Assembly: GCA_024516155.1 (NCBI GenBank) | Contig: JAJJXM010000035.1 | Location: forward strand, 62,001-126,000 | Reading direction: 5' to 3' | Source of the DNA: Pyronema omphalodes | Lineage: Eukaryota > Ascomycota > Pezizomycetes > Pezizales > Pyronemataceae | DNA: 64,000 nt | Shown: positions 11,737 through 23,279 of the stretch, in pieces | How positions within the stretch are numbered: the stretch's first letter is position 1 | How the letters are laid out: the number at the start of each line of letters is the position of its first letter | Program-made: the position numbers and the translations under genes | Notes under the pieces: model-generated | Database searches by the model: none | What the model was told of the DNA's origin: nothing | What the model saw: only the letters and a program-made list of their open reading frames with translations

Positions 11737-13078
11737 ATATCTAATCCGGTGACGACAGAATAACTTCTTGCATGTACGCAGTCGCTTGCTACCACTAAGA
11801 AATGGTTCCTCAAAGCAAGGTGTCTCGGCACTGCCTCACAAAGCATGGTTCGAGTTTCATGACTCCCGAGCCGTCAGGGCCCAAACAGATCATATATTCT
11901 CCAACAACCGGAAGCCACAAAGAGGTCCGTGTGCCTCCCAAGGAAAGATACCCAGGGTAATCTAGAGTGGTGGGATGCCTTTCTAATTATGGGGGTTCTT
12001 CCTCACTGTTGTAAAAGCCATTTTGAGACGCCACATAATCAGCACTTGGGCTGCGGCTAGGTGAAGTCACCTCGACGTGAGTCCGGGGAACCCGGTGAAC
12101 CTGCGGTGTACGGACGTGATGCCAAGTTTCTATGATCGGGGCGGTTTGGATTGGCACCGAGGTGGCAGTACAGGTATATATAGAACCAGGTTCTTCGCTT
12201 CAGCAGTGTGAGTGTGCCCGCTGTATTGATTTCCGTTCGCTGAACACGCACATGTGCTGTAGAGATTGATGTATGGGTTCCAATATTGGTATGGCTAAGA
12301 TAAAATTACCTTATTACCGGTTTAGGATATATCTGGACGTAATGGGCCCGATTTTTGGTTATAGGGTTGGTGCAGTGTTATTTACCCAGCCCATACATCA
12401 TATGGTGGTTATGCAATGCAAGCATATCGAATCATATTTCGTGAATAAGCTTGCAGCAGTTTCTAGAATCCTGTTATGTAGAATACGACAGCAGAGAACT
12501 GGTAACAGCTGAAGCACAATAAATCCACTTTTATGGTGCGAGTTTGTCATAACTAGAGTTGTTGCATGTTCTCCTGGTGGTATCAGGATGTCTACTCAAA
12601 TGATTAATGGCTTGGGGTTGAAATTTTGGGGGTTAAACCCTGGGTTTCTGTATTGCAAAAATTCCGATTAACCTCAGACGCGTGCTGTCAGTCGCTAATA
12701 CTGGTGTTACGCGATAAAAAAATCCACGGTAGGAATAAAACTTATGCATTCGTGTATCAAAGTATGTGCACATATGCACGAGCCCAACCTTGATATCATC
12801 TCTGATTCATGCAACCAAAGCTCTGTACACGTTAAATGCTGCATATTTCCGAATAATCTATTGCAGAATAATAGCAGGCCCCCAAGTCAATAGTTGAATC
12901 AGAATACCCGGGGTGTTTGGTGTTGGATCCTGGCCAATTCGCGGATGAACGGGGTGAAATATTGGACCCGTATTGTTGTATTCCCTGTGAAAAATTCTAT
13001 ATGATCTATGATCGGCCAGTTCGTACACAACCCCCACTGAACCCTCCCTCATAGAACCCTCCGCCACAAACTTGTTAC

Positions 13079-13086
13079 TATAAAAA
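13079..13086 (+). promoter_or_regulatory. TATA box of the His-rich GPI protein gene
   Basis: TATAAAAA about 145 bases upstream of the ATG at 13230. It is followed by a pyrimidine-rich leader (13087-13229), a common arrangement in strongly expressed fungal genes. The assignment rests on sequence and spacing only. Confidence 0.5.
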
Positions 13087-13229
13087 TCCTATCTGTTTCC
13101 TCCTACCTTCTACTTCCTTCATCACTCCTACAATCAGCTTTGTACCGCCACAGCATACCTCCAAGGCAACTCAAATCCTACCACCTGCAGTACTTCTAAC
13201 CCTCTACCTTCGCTTTACGTATCCTCAAG

Positions 13230-14096
13230 ATGAAGCGCTCCACTCTCGCCATCCTCATCGGCTGCATCGCCGCCAACGCTCTTGCCGGCTCCGTGGTCCC
13301 CAAAGATCACGGCAACGAAATGCGCATCCAAGCTCGTTATGAGCCTGCCAGTGACATCGCCATGGATGCTGATCCTGTTACCGACATCAAACCTTTGATG
13401 GATTACCGCGAAGTCTCCGGTCAACCTCACGGCCTTCCCCACCATGATCACGAACATCCTGGCCACGACCACGACCACGACAACCACGACCATGACCATG
13501 ACCACACTGACGGCACTGCTTCCAGTGCTCCCATTGCTACTGAGGTTTACTCTGGACCTGCGATTACTTCTGTCCACGACACCATGACTACCAGCTTTTC
13601 CTACTCCGGCGGTTCCTCCGCCACAGAGTCTGCTGGAGCCCCCGGTATCACTCACGGCCCTCCTTCCGAGACTCACGGCTCCCATGTTTCAGCTCCTGTT
13701 GAGACTCACTCCAGTATCAAACACTCCAGCGGAGTATACTGTACCCCGAAGACTAGCCATGCAGGATCTTGCTCTGCTTGCACAGTCACCAAGACTACCT
13801 ATATCTCTGGATCTACCTCTGCTTCTTCCGCTGAACAGACTCACACCGCAAGCCACTCCTCTGAAATGGGATCTTCATCTATCTCCTCCGGAAAGCCGTC
13901 TTCTTCCATGTACTACGGCAACACTACTTTCACTTCCAAGTGGGCATCTTCTACTGATCCTGCCACTTCTATCATCAAAAATGGAACTGTTACCACTGGA
14001 CTACCTCCTATTGCCACTCACACTGGAGGAGCTGGTTTCGTTGTTCCCAGTGTTGGACTTATTGCCGTTGTCGCTGCTGGAGTAGCTCTTTTGTAA
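13230..14096 (+). CDS. secreted GPI-anchored protein with His/Asp-rich metal-binding-like tract
   Basis: A single-exon protein of 288 residues. A signal peptide covers residues 1-20 (MKRSTLAILIGCIAANALAG). Residues 67-92 are a dense His/Asp run made of HDHEHPGHD and HDHDH units, with 13 His in 26 residues. The rest is Ser/Thr-rich, likely O-glycosylated, with a small Cys cluster (CTPKTSHAGSCSACTV, about 171-186). The end is a hydrophobic GPI-type signal (VPSVGLIAVVAAGVALL). Such His/Asp tracts usually bind divalent metals such as Zn, Ni or Cu. A role in metal capture at the wall is my inference. The start is supported by an upstream TATA box and a CT-rich leader. No homologue family was recognised beyond this architecture. 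Confidence 0.85.
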   Translation: MKRSTLAILIGCIAANALAGSVVPKDHGNEMRIQARYEPASDIAMDADPVTDIKPLMDYREVSGQPHGLPHHDHEHPGHDHDHDNHDHDHDHTDGTASSAPIATEVYSGPAITSVHDTMTTSFSYSGGSSATESAGAPGITHGPPSETHGSHVSAPVETHSSIKHSSGVYCTPKTSHAGSCSACTVTKTTYISGSTSASSAEQTHTASHSSEMGSSSISSGKPSSSMYYGNTTFTSKWASSTDPATSIIKNGTVTTGLPPIATHTGGAGFVVPSVGLIAVVAAGVALL

Positions 14097-17000
14097 GGAG
14101 CTGATCACAACAAAGCAGGAAACCTGAAAGCTTGCTTTTCTTGCGTGGAAGTTAGCAGACATTTCGTGTTATTTTCTGCCAATGTTGATTATGAGAAACG
14201 CGGATTACAATTTTATCGGGGCGCAAAAAATCTTAACTTAGGTAGAAAGTATACTTGAGTACATAGAAAATTGAGTCATTTTGCTCTCATTATGAGTTCT
14301 TCGTGAGATAATTTTTGGTTCGTCGCATTAAAAAAAAAGCAACGCGACACGACGCGATATAATTTGCAAACGCACCTGTGGTGATCGTTGGAGTTGTTGA
14401 ATATGACCCTCCTGACAATAATTGCGACCATCCCGCGCGTCGCTCGATCATCAGAGGGTTAACCCTTCGTCCATCGGGACGACCAGGACTCTGGTAGCGT
14501 GGATGACCGGACAGGGATCAGGCCTGTAAAAGTAGGTATGTGTGTATGCGAGTGACTGCGTGGAAGACTCACCGCTGGGATTTGTTGACCTGATGGTACT
14601 GATGAAAATTAACATTACATTCATATCTCTATTACATTATCTTCTTCTATGTATACACAATAATCTGGGGCTCGCTTAATAGCCATATAACGGCCCTAGT
14701 ATTGTGGTGGTATGTAGCGGCCCCGTCCTACCTGCGTCTTGGTGTAGTGGTTCTGCTCTAAGCAAACAGGCTGAATTCTCTATCGCTCTTGCTTTTGTCT
14801 CTTATTACCGGGGTTTACCCTCAATAATGGTTTACTCGGTCCTCCGGAAAAGTAATCACTACATAAGTAGTGAGAAAGGGCACTTGATATATCTCAAAGT
14901 TGCCCCGCTTACCTGACCGACGCCTTGTTAGGTATGGACAAGCGATTGAAATGTTTGGAGAAAATCTAACAGTGCTACGATTATCATAAAAGTTCAGATT
15001 GCATATAGAATGAAAGAATGTTATTATTGTCAGATCAGAAAACATTGCCCGATAAACTTCATTCCATGTAAGTTGTGTGCTGTACTTACGACCCATTGTC
15101 TTTACTTTACCAATGCATCCTAATTTCTTCTCATTTTAGCTTCGTTGATAAAGACATTGTGACCTATAATATCTTCAATATCTTACCTAGAATCCTACGC
15201 ATAAATTCCCCTACCTGCACTATCCTCTATCCTACTACAATCCATGTCGCTACCGATGGCACACACAACCTCCTCCGATCAGCCTACATCAGATACAGGT
15301 CCTACTCGAGAAAACAAGCGAGTCTACCCAGCGTTAGCAGAGCCAATGATGATTACTCCGGCTCGGCTAGCTAGCGGTATACAGACACATTCCAGTACCC
15401 ACAATGTTTCGCGAAAAGAGTGAAAAATCACGGAAGGATAACGAGAAAGGGAAGTTATATTGGAAGGATCTGGCCAAATATATGGTGAAATCAATGACGA
15501 GAGGGAAATGTAGAGGTCAGAGAAGACACGCGGGACAAGGAGCAGATTGGTAGAAAGGAACTGAGTGGGAGGCTTCTGCGGGTACTGCAACTAATATGGC
15601 GATTTTAGCAAGTCTTAGTTATCCTACATTTTTCTAGATTTTAATGGCCTTTATTTCGCCACAGCACTTGCGATCTTCGAGTTCTTTGTAGTTTGAGTGA
15701 GGGTGCTGTCTTGAGATTTTGTTTTACCTTTGTTGCCCTACTACAACCCAATTTGTTTCAAACACTCAATGTACCTTCAGCCAGTACATGCTCGATTTTA
15801 ACCCTACGCTCGTCAATTTCATTCTTTTTCATTATTTATGGAGGAGTAACGAATCGAGAAGGCAGAAATGCCAAGACTCTACGCCGACTACACATTTGGG
15901 ACAATAGGACTGTTATAACTAGAGAACGAAAGGTTTTTATTATTACCATAGCTTTAAACCCTTCCAGGTATCATTAATTATACATTAAACATCAACTGCC
16001 TCTCCCCAGTCCGCCTTCTAATTACATCCAAAAGTCATGTCTTATCATTATTCCGCTTACCGCCTATGTCCCCGCTCTTTCGCCCTTTCCTCCCCCGCCC
16101 CGCGGCTGCGAGCCTCACCATCCCAAAATTCGCTTAAACCTTTGACATATCAACGCTGGTAGGATACCCCTGCTTCTTATAAGAATGTGCATAACAATGT
16201 CCGCGTTTCCGCTTCGGTTTTCCCAAACATTTCCGTTTTATACGGTCGTAGGAGATTATCATCTTGGAGGCTACGTGGAATACCAGCGCTCGAATGGGCC
16301 GTTCGTTGGTTTGGCCAAGTTTTAGACGCATTTTAAAGCCTAAGAGGATTTAGGATGGGATGCAAACGGCCATGGAGGGACACGGGGTCACAGAGGGAAA
16401 AGGTTATGGGGAGTGATATCGGGTGAATTGGTCGGACATGAAGGTTGCAGATCGGAATATTTGGAACACGTACCCTGATTTATGGCAAAAATTATACAAG
16501 ATGGCGTAACTTCGAGCTATTTTATGAGAATTTCGGAAGGTAGCTAATGGGCCCCCGGAAGTCCGATCAGACCAGGGGATGGCGAAAGCTGGAGATAATC
16601 TTTATGGTAGGAAATTCATTAGGGCCTAGGCGTTGTGGGGTAACGACGTGTGTATCATAAAGGAAGAGAGGGCGCAAGCGAGGTTTAAATGGATTCCTTA
16701 TTACGACCGAGAGCATGGCGTCGATAAGCGGAATCCCGCTTCATGGAACGGTCGATTTCGCCTGAGGGTTGCGGATAAACGACCTTGCACTGAAGAGTGT
16801 ATGATCGATTGAGCGGCTTATAAATTTAAAATATGTAGAAGAACTTATTGGAGTCAAAACTAAACTTTAGATTTCCGATAATATCATTTCAGTTATTGAT
16901 TATACCAGCTCTTGTCGTTTGCAGGATCACTAAGCGAGGTAAATTAATGGCGCCGCGATTATGCCGAACGTTCTGGTGATGGCAGACCATCGAAGAGTAA

Positions 17001-19520
17001 ACACAAGCATCGTCCTATTACCCACCATCTACCAGTGAACAAGTAACCCTCTCTTATCATGTCTCCTCGTTGGTTGCGTGGATGTTGGCGAAGGTGGGAG
17101 CATAGGCGTACGAGAAGCTCTTCTCGGTTCTCAAAAACTCCGTGAGCCGGAATCTTCACGCAAGATTCTAAAGTCGAGAGAATAGATAAACGTTCATCAG
17201 TGAAGCCTCCGGTTGATCCATATAAAACCACTGATTACCGCGCGCAAAAACATTGTTTGGACTCGATGAAATCACGGCTTCGCAGAAACATCGGTACCTA
17301 CAGGGCCTACTTAGATCTCCCCAACCCACAAATCCCCGTTTCTACATAGGAAGGTACAACAACGGCATCTCAAGTTCAAACTTTGTTTCCATCCACAGAA
17401 ACTATCCATTGTCCTTGCCATTGTACACTGAGTTGTCGGCTTTGAGATCAGCTCCTACAAACAAAAATCCAATCCTGGTACAAATGCCATCCTCCAACTC
17501 GCATAAGTACCTTCCACCCTTTGTTGCAAACCCAAGTTTAGGAATAAACTAAAATAATAAACGTAAAATAACTCATACCTAATACGTTAGATCCTCTCGA
17601 AAACCTCTGACATCAGGTTGTGGCCACCTTTCCCTACTCGGTTGACCTATCGAGCACATCCCTTTCTGAGAGCTCAGAGTATCTTGCTCGGAAGAGTCAT
17701 CAGAATCATTCAAATTCAGCCAATTCTTCCACTTCAACTCTATGACGTCATTTAGCGGGGATTTGCCCTGACTTGTGGCAGCGTTCGAGGTGTTTTGGTC
17801 AGCAATGGTCAATCGATTTCAGCCCATAACTTACGGTAGTGGATTGTCCGGTAACAATCTCCCCACATGTAATTTCGGCATCGTTCTCGGAAAGCAAGCT
17901 GCCCTAGGAGTAACTACATGGAGATTGAAGAGTCCAGACGGTAGGCTCTCTAACTTGCCTTAAATGATCTCCACCGGAGTCTTTATTAAGTCATCAGTAA
18001 CCAACAAAACCCCAAGAAAAATTCTACCAGCCCTAATTATTAACCCCCCCTAAAACTTCTTGAATCAAGGAGTCATTCATTGCAGTCCTTATTCTGTCAA
18101 TACTCCGTTTAATCTACAATTCAAGGTACGATATCTCTATCAGTTCTTCCTTCGCCTTTTCCAGTTATTAGATGAGCGCAGAAACAGTGCTTCAGCAATG
18201 CCTCAATCCCTGGATAAGGTCAACTTATAACGATGAATTGTCACCTGAGAAAGAGTATCGAATCCCAGTCTTGCGCAGGCGACTTGGTAGCAAAGAAATC
18301 CTCGAAATATCATGATAGAAATTATCTTTAGGATAGATTGTTGGCACTCATCTAAGACATCTTTTTACAAGCTTGACATAATCTAAATATAGGTAGCCCG
18401 AAAACCTGAATGTTACATAACTCTGGGCCGTGACTTAGATACTCGGCTCAACGTTTATACATAGGTGGCTAGACTTGGAGTAAATAATATAATCTGGTTC
18501 AAGAGGGTTCTTTTGAATGATTTTACTGTCTTAAATTTGTCGTATTCATGGTCGAATGAAGAGCGTAGTACCTGTTACTTTTTTAATTCCCACGAATTCA
18601 AAGATGTCTGGAAACTCTACTCCAAAACCCTACAAATGGCCCCTGGAGCGGATAGAAATTCAAGTTGAATTGTTGTCTATCGACCTTGATTAACCAAACA
18701 ATGCTAAACGATTAATGAAAGCGTAGTATCACCCAAGTTCTGGTTTACACCAACGCTCCAGGCCTTATCCACCTCTAATCACGAAGTATGTCCCTCTCAA
18801 ATTTCTAAATTCCTCATAACGTACACTAGCCATACTTTACACTAGTATAAACATCTCACAATATTTGTATTGAAGAACGTTATTACTTCAGTCTGACACC
18901 AACTCGCTACATACGACAATTTCTCCAATCTCATTATCATATTCCTAAAACCATCCATTCCAAGTTAAGCATTACTAGACTATCGATTTCCAATACCCAA
19001 CACAATATCCAGCGTTATTGATACAAAAAGCCTCAATTAAGGGCAACAACCACAACCAAGGACTAATAAAAAATAATGTCCAATGAAAAAAATCCGATGA
19101 AAAAAAGTCCAATGATAAAGAAAAAAAAAAAAAAAAAAACTGCCCAGAAATCAAGAAGCAATCAAGACATGTAAAGCCCAAAAATAGCCGAGTAGAAAAG
19201 GAAAACAGGTGGAACGCATAGAAGAGAAACTATATACCCATGGAAAATAAAAGATAATGGAATCAGAAAGTCAAAGAGCTCAAAAAAAGGGTAGAGAAAG
19301 TAGAATATTGAATGCTGAATTAACGCCATAGTACCCCTTCTCTCTCAGTCTCTTGTGACTTCTTGCTTTTCCTCAACCATTCCCAGCGGTTCCCTAATAA
19401 AGGAGTGGTGGGAGTATCAAAAGGTTGTTTTCAAGCGCATCACACCCCCCAGTCAGGATCGTCTTTAGCATCGTCTTCGATGGTGGTGCTGCTGTCTTTA
19501 GAGGAATCGGAACCTAAATC
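14097..19520. other. 5.4-kb gene-free AT-rich spacer
   Basis: No gene was recognised. The region holds short frames on both strands, an A-rich stretch at 19121-19138, and no conserved motif I could read. A tRNA-like A-box string near 14741 has no matching B box. Confidence 0.5.
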
Positions 19521-22500
19521 CTAATTCTTCCTCCTCCTCTTCGCACTTCTCCGACCACTAAACAATTCAACACAATTTGGACAGTACCATTTCAATTCTT
19601 CCTTTTCAACTTCTTCCTTAGAGAGGTTTACACAGGTGATATGGAACCAGACTGTTGAGCACTATTTTTGTTCGTTAGTTTATGTATAAAAGGGTTTGAT
19701 ACCCGCATGGGGCAGAGTACGTCTTTGGCTACGCCGGACTACACTGGATACATTGGTTGTGCTGAGCTACTATCTCTTCCTCTCAGCCGAAGCGGAGAGT
19801 TCAAGTTCGCTACGCATTTGCCCCTTCTTAAAATGAGGTGAAGGCACGGACGGAGGCATCGAAAGTACCAGGGTGCCAGGGCTACCCTGGTTATCCATCG
19901 GACTCGGCAGACCGAGTTCACCACGAGCATTCAACATCACGGTTTTTGCTCAGGACATTCCACCTTCCCTCTATTCCCAGAATCCGAAAAATTATGAAAA
20001 GGGCAAGCACTTACATCATGATTCTCACAGGCCACCATAGTACCTCTTGACACTTGATTGCAAATACAATACCGGTTGAGATCCTCCTCTGATTCTTCCG
20101 CTGCGTCAACTACATCCGCTCCTTTGGTTCCAGTGCCACGCTTTTTACGTCTAGTGTTAGTCGCTGGTCTCTTTTTTCCGTTTCCGCTGGTAGCACCGCT
20201 TCCGGCTCCATTGCTGTGGCCGCTGCTGCTACCGTTTACAAGAGCTCCAGCTCCGTTCGCGCGGGACGAAGAGCTAATTGAGGCACTCCGCTTTCTAGAC
20301 GGGCGAGAAACTGTCGCAGGAGTAGCAGAAGGAGGTCGGGTGCTAGTAGTTCTCTTAGACCGTGAACGAAGGGGAATGGTAGATGGAGGGTCTGGGGATA
20401 GAGATGCTGAGATGGATGGCGGGATATCGGAGAGGTCGGTATCTGATTCGTCGATTATCGGATTGGGGATGGGATCCGATTTAGTAATGACTGGGATTTC
20501 TTTTGAAGCTTCTGACTTCTTCTCTGCTTCTTCCTTCTTATTAGGTTCCGGGGCTGGTTCGAAGGTTGGTTTATTGTTGTTTCCATTTGTTCCATTGATA
20601 CCATTAGGAGCTTCCGTTTTAGAGGGTAAAGAATTGACGTTGGGTTTTGTGATATCGAGCTTAGGTTCCTTCTCCGCGGACTTCTCTTTTTCTTGAGAGG
20701 TTTCCTTTGCGGCGGCGGCTTTAATGGTTTCCAGTTTAGAAGCTGCTTTTTTGATCCTTGCGGCTTCTTTCTTTCGTTCGGCGGCTTCTTTTTTGTCTGC
20801 TAATTTCTTTTTATCGGCCTCTCGCTTTGCTGCAGCGGCTTCGGCTTTGGCTTCCGCCTTTGCCTGAGCTTCTGCCTCTCTTGCCTCTTTGGCTTCTTGC
20901 TCTGCCTCAGCTTTTTTTGCAGATTCCTCAGCTTGAGCATCGGTAGCTTCAGCTGCAGCTGGCTTGGAATCAACTTTGGATTCGGTTTCTGTATCGGCGT
21001 TGGTTTCTGCATCGACAGTAGTAGCATCTTCCATCTCGATATCATTATCCAATTCAGCCGCAGTTCCTTCTTCCGTATCTTCCGCAACAGTTCCAGCCTC
21101 GGCACCATCTTCCGGCTTGACCTCGGTATCCATGCTGGTAGCCATGTTAATATCAACGTCTTGATCAGCATCTCTTTGAAGTGATGTATCTTTCCCGTTA
21201 GATATACCGGTTTCAACGTTTTCCTGGGAGTTTTCAAGTGCAGCTAATCTTGCGGCTTCTTCTGCTTGTCGAGCAGCCTTTCGCTGTTTCCGTCGAACTG
21301 CCTCCTTTACTGCCTTTAATCGCTTCGCCTCTGCCTTAGGATCGGACAATGGTTTGGATTCCGCCGCCGCTGGTGTTGGTGGAACGTCGCCCTCTTTCTG
21401 TTCCTCAGTTTCAGCTTTGACCTCCTTGTCCTTGCCGTTATCTTTCTCCTGTTCCTTTTTCGCCTCCTCCCTGGCAGTTCTCTTCTCTTCCGCATTAGCC
21501 GCTGCCTGCGCAGCTTTGCGTTCCTTGTTCTCTGCGTCAATCTTTTTGCGTTCCTTCCTTCTCAGTTGTTCTTTCAAGGCTTTGATTTTCTTCGCATCTG
21601 TTTTAGGATCCAATGTAGCAATAAGAGCCAATTTCGCTTCATCTTCTTCTCTTTCTTTCCTTTCCTCTTCCTTCTGCTTTTTTTCTTCTTCCTCTTGCTT
21701 GCTAAGCGCCTCCTCTTGGGCCTTTTCCTTCTTCTCCTCCTCTCGTTTCCGTTTCTTAGCCCTATTGAGGCGCATTCCCTTATTTTCTCTCGCTCCCTGT
21801 CCATCATCCGGTAATATTTTATGGGGATCTCCAATCCCTCCATCTTCGGGTCCAATAAGACTCTCTGGTTGATTCTCCCATTGGTATCTGTAGGAATCTT
21901 TATTATTAGGCCCTCTCCCCAGTTGTTCAAGTTCCCTAACTATCATTGTAACAGAAGGAGTCCAAGACGAATTTTTCTTCATTCGCTTCCGCAGTCTAGC
22001 TAGTTCTTCGTTTGTTAGTTGATTCCAGGGTAGCTTGTCGTTAGGAATTAAGGTGCCGTCTTCTGTGCGGGCAGGTGCACCACCGGATAGTAATGGATCC
22101 GCAGGAGGAAGTTTTGGTCCTCGCTTCGGCGGCTTGCTGGAAAGTCCCTTCTTTTTGGAGCGAGATTTTATAGTGCCTGACGGGTCCATAATGTCCTCCC
22201 AGTCCCCTTCTTCTTCTTCATCGATTCCACCTGTTTTGGGGTTCCTGCGCGCAGGTGTTCGATGACTGTTACCAGGTGGACGGCGACGTGATCCAGGAGG
22301 ACCTGGACTTGCTGAGTCGTGATTATTGAGACGAAGGGTAATTCTAACACGGTCTTTGGGCTTTCGTTCGGGAACAGGCGTGGGGTCCCGCGAGGGAAGG
22401 GTTACAGTGTCTAGTTTTTGTTTTATAGCAACGATGCGGGAATGGTGGCGCTCGACCTATAATGTCGAATATTGTGTTAGCCATACCTTTGCAGTTACTA

Positions 22501-22909
22501 TATGCCATAGGTTCCTGTACATGTTCTTGCAAACGATGTGCTTCCACGGAGCTTTCCTTTACGGTATGAGTGGCTTCGTTAAGACATTGGGATATCCGCC
22601 AGCGGAGCTCCATTTCTTTGCTGGAAACAGAGTTTACCACGCGTTGTGCGTTGATTCGGGGAGCTGTGAGCTCAGAGAAGCTCTGTAGCGCAGTATCGAG
22701 TTGGTTCTTAGAATCATCGTGGCGAGTGTGAAGATCTTGAATTCTCCAGAGGTATCGGTTGATGTCGCTGGGAAGGTATTCAGTATCTGCAGGCTGTCAG
22801 CGGCGACAGGAGGCAAGGGGGAAAGACTAGGCGCACAGTCAATATACTCCCGGACAGTGGCCTCAATATCCGGGTCGGTTTCGGTAGCTGGACGCGCTGG
22901 TTCGGACAT
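19521..22909 (-). CDS. very long ING-family PHD-finger chromatin protein
   Basis: A four-exon model: 22837-22909, 22521-22786, 20015-22456, 19521-19661 (read right to left), giving 973 residues. The junctions use donors GTGCGC, GTACAG and GTAAGT and restore one frame. Residues about 14-130 form the N-terminal ING coiled-coil domain (YIDYTEYLPSDI and QLDTALQSFSE segments). Residues about 257-353 are a conserved block (WNQLTNEELARLRKRMKKN and EPEDGG-like motifs) shared with the gene at 40757-41320. A very charged Glu/Lys/Ala coiled-coil region follows, then Ser/Thr-rich disorder. The end is a complete C4HC3 PHD finger at 910-957 (CICNQVSRGTMVACENHDC, WFHITC, WYCPNC) with a basic tail. ING proteins read H3K4 methylation within histone acetylase or deacetylase complexes (yeast Pho23, Yng1 and Yng2). 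At 973 residues it is far longer than the usual 200-450, and which complex it joins cannot be told from sequence. Confidence 0.9.
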
Positions 22910-23279
22910 CGCGGACTGTCAAGATGTCGTTCGTCGCAGTCGGTGGTGCAAGGCGCGATGTGAAGGTTGGCTGTCGTTTGTGGCTCTCGGCTAGGCAGCC
23001 TAGACAGGCCAATCCAGTTAGGATTAACAGAGCCTCATCTCAGTCTGCATGCTCGAGCAGGGTTAATCCCAGCTATGTGAAGCTAAGCACGCTAACTCAT
23101 ATTTAGCTTAGATTGAGCTCAGGAGATCTGGCAAACCCGATCAGCGAACCAGATTTTGTGGGGAAGGAAAATGAAAAAAAAGCGCGTTAATTTTCGCTCC
23201 GGTGGCCCAGTAAAGAGCCCAAGAAAGCGCGTTTTTTGGTGTCGATAGAGGCAAAACGATATTCGACAGCCACGGCTAT
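22910..23279. promoter_or_regulatory. divergent promoter between ING and Gfd2-like genes
   Basis: 370 bases separate the two start codons. Two copies of AAAGCGCGTT occur on the plus strand at 23179-23188 and 23224-23233, 45 bases apart. The GCGCGTT core resembles relaxed MBF/E2F-type sites (ACGCG family), so shared cell-cycle control is possible. This is inferred from sequence only. Confidence 0.45.

Larger units (their letters stand above)
7134..13078. other. 6-kb gene desert with decayed repeats
   Basis: No gene with recognisable domains was found. The region has many short overlapping frames on both strands, as expected for degraded transposon DNA. One piece, 11680-11736, resembles the 3' end of the LINE remnant at 26 kb. 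One longer frame, 10302-10751 minus, is listed separately with low confidence. Confidence 0.5.

Noticed and set aside
14730..14790. Possible tRNA (GGTGTAGTGGTTCTGCTC)
   Set aside because: It looks like an A box but no B box (GGTTCRANNCC) or acceptor stem pairing was found within 80 bases.
20058..21872. Long plus-strand frames opposite the ING gene
   Set aside because: They are antisense shadows of the Glu/Lys/Ala-rich exon; there is no start context or domain.
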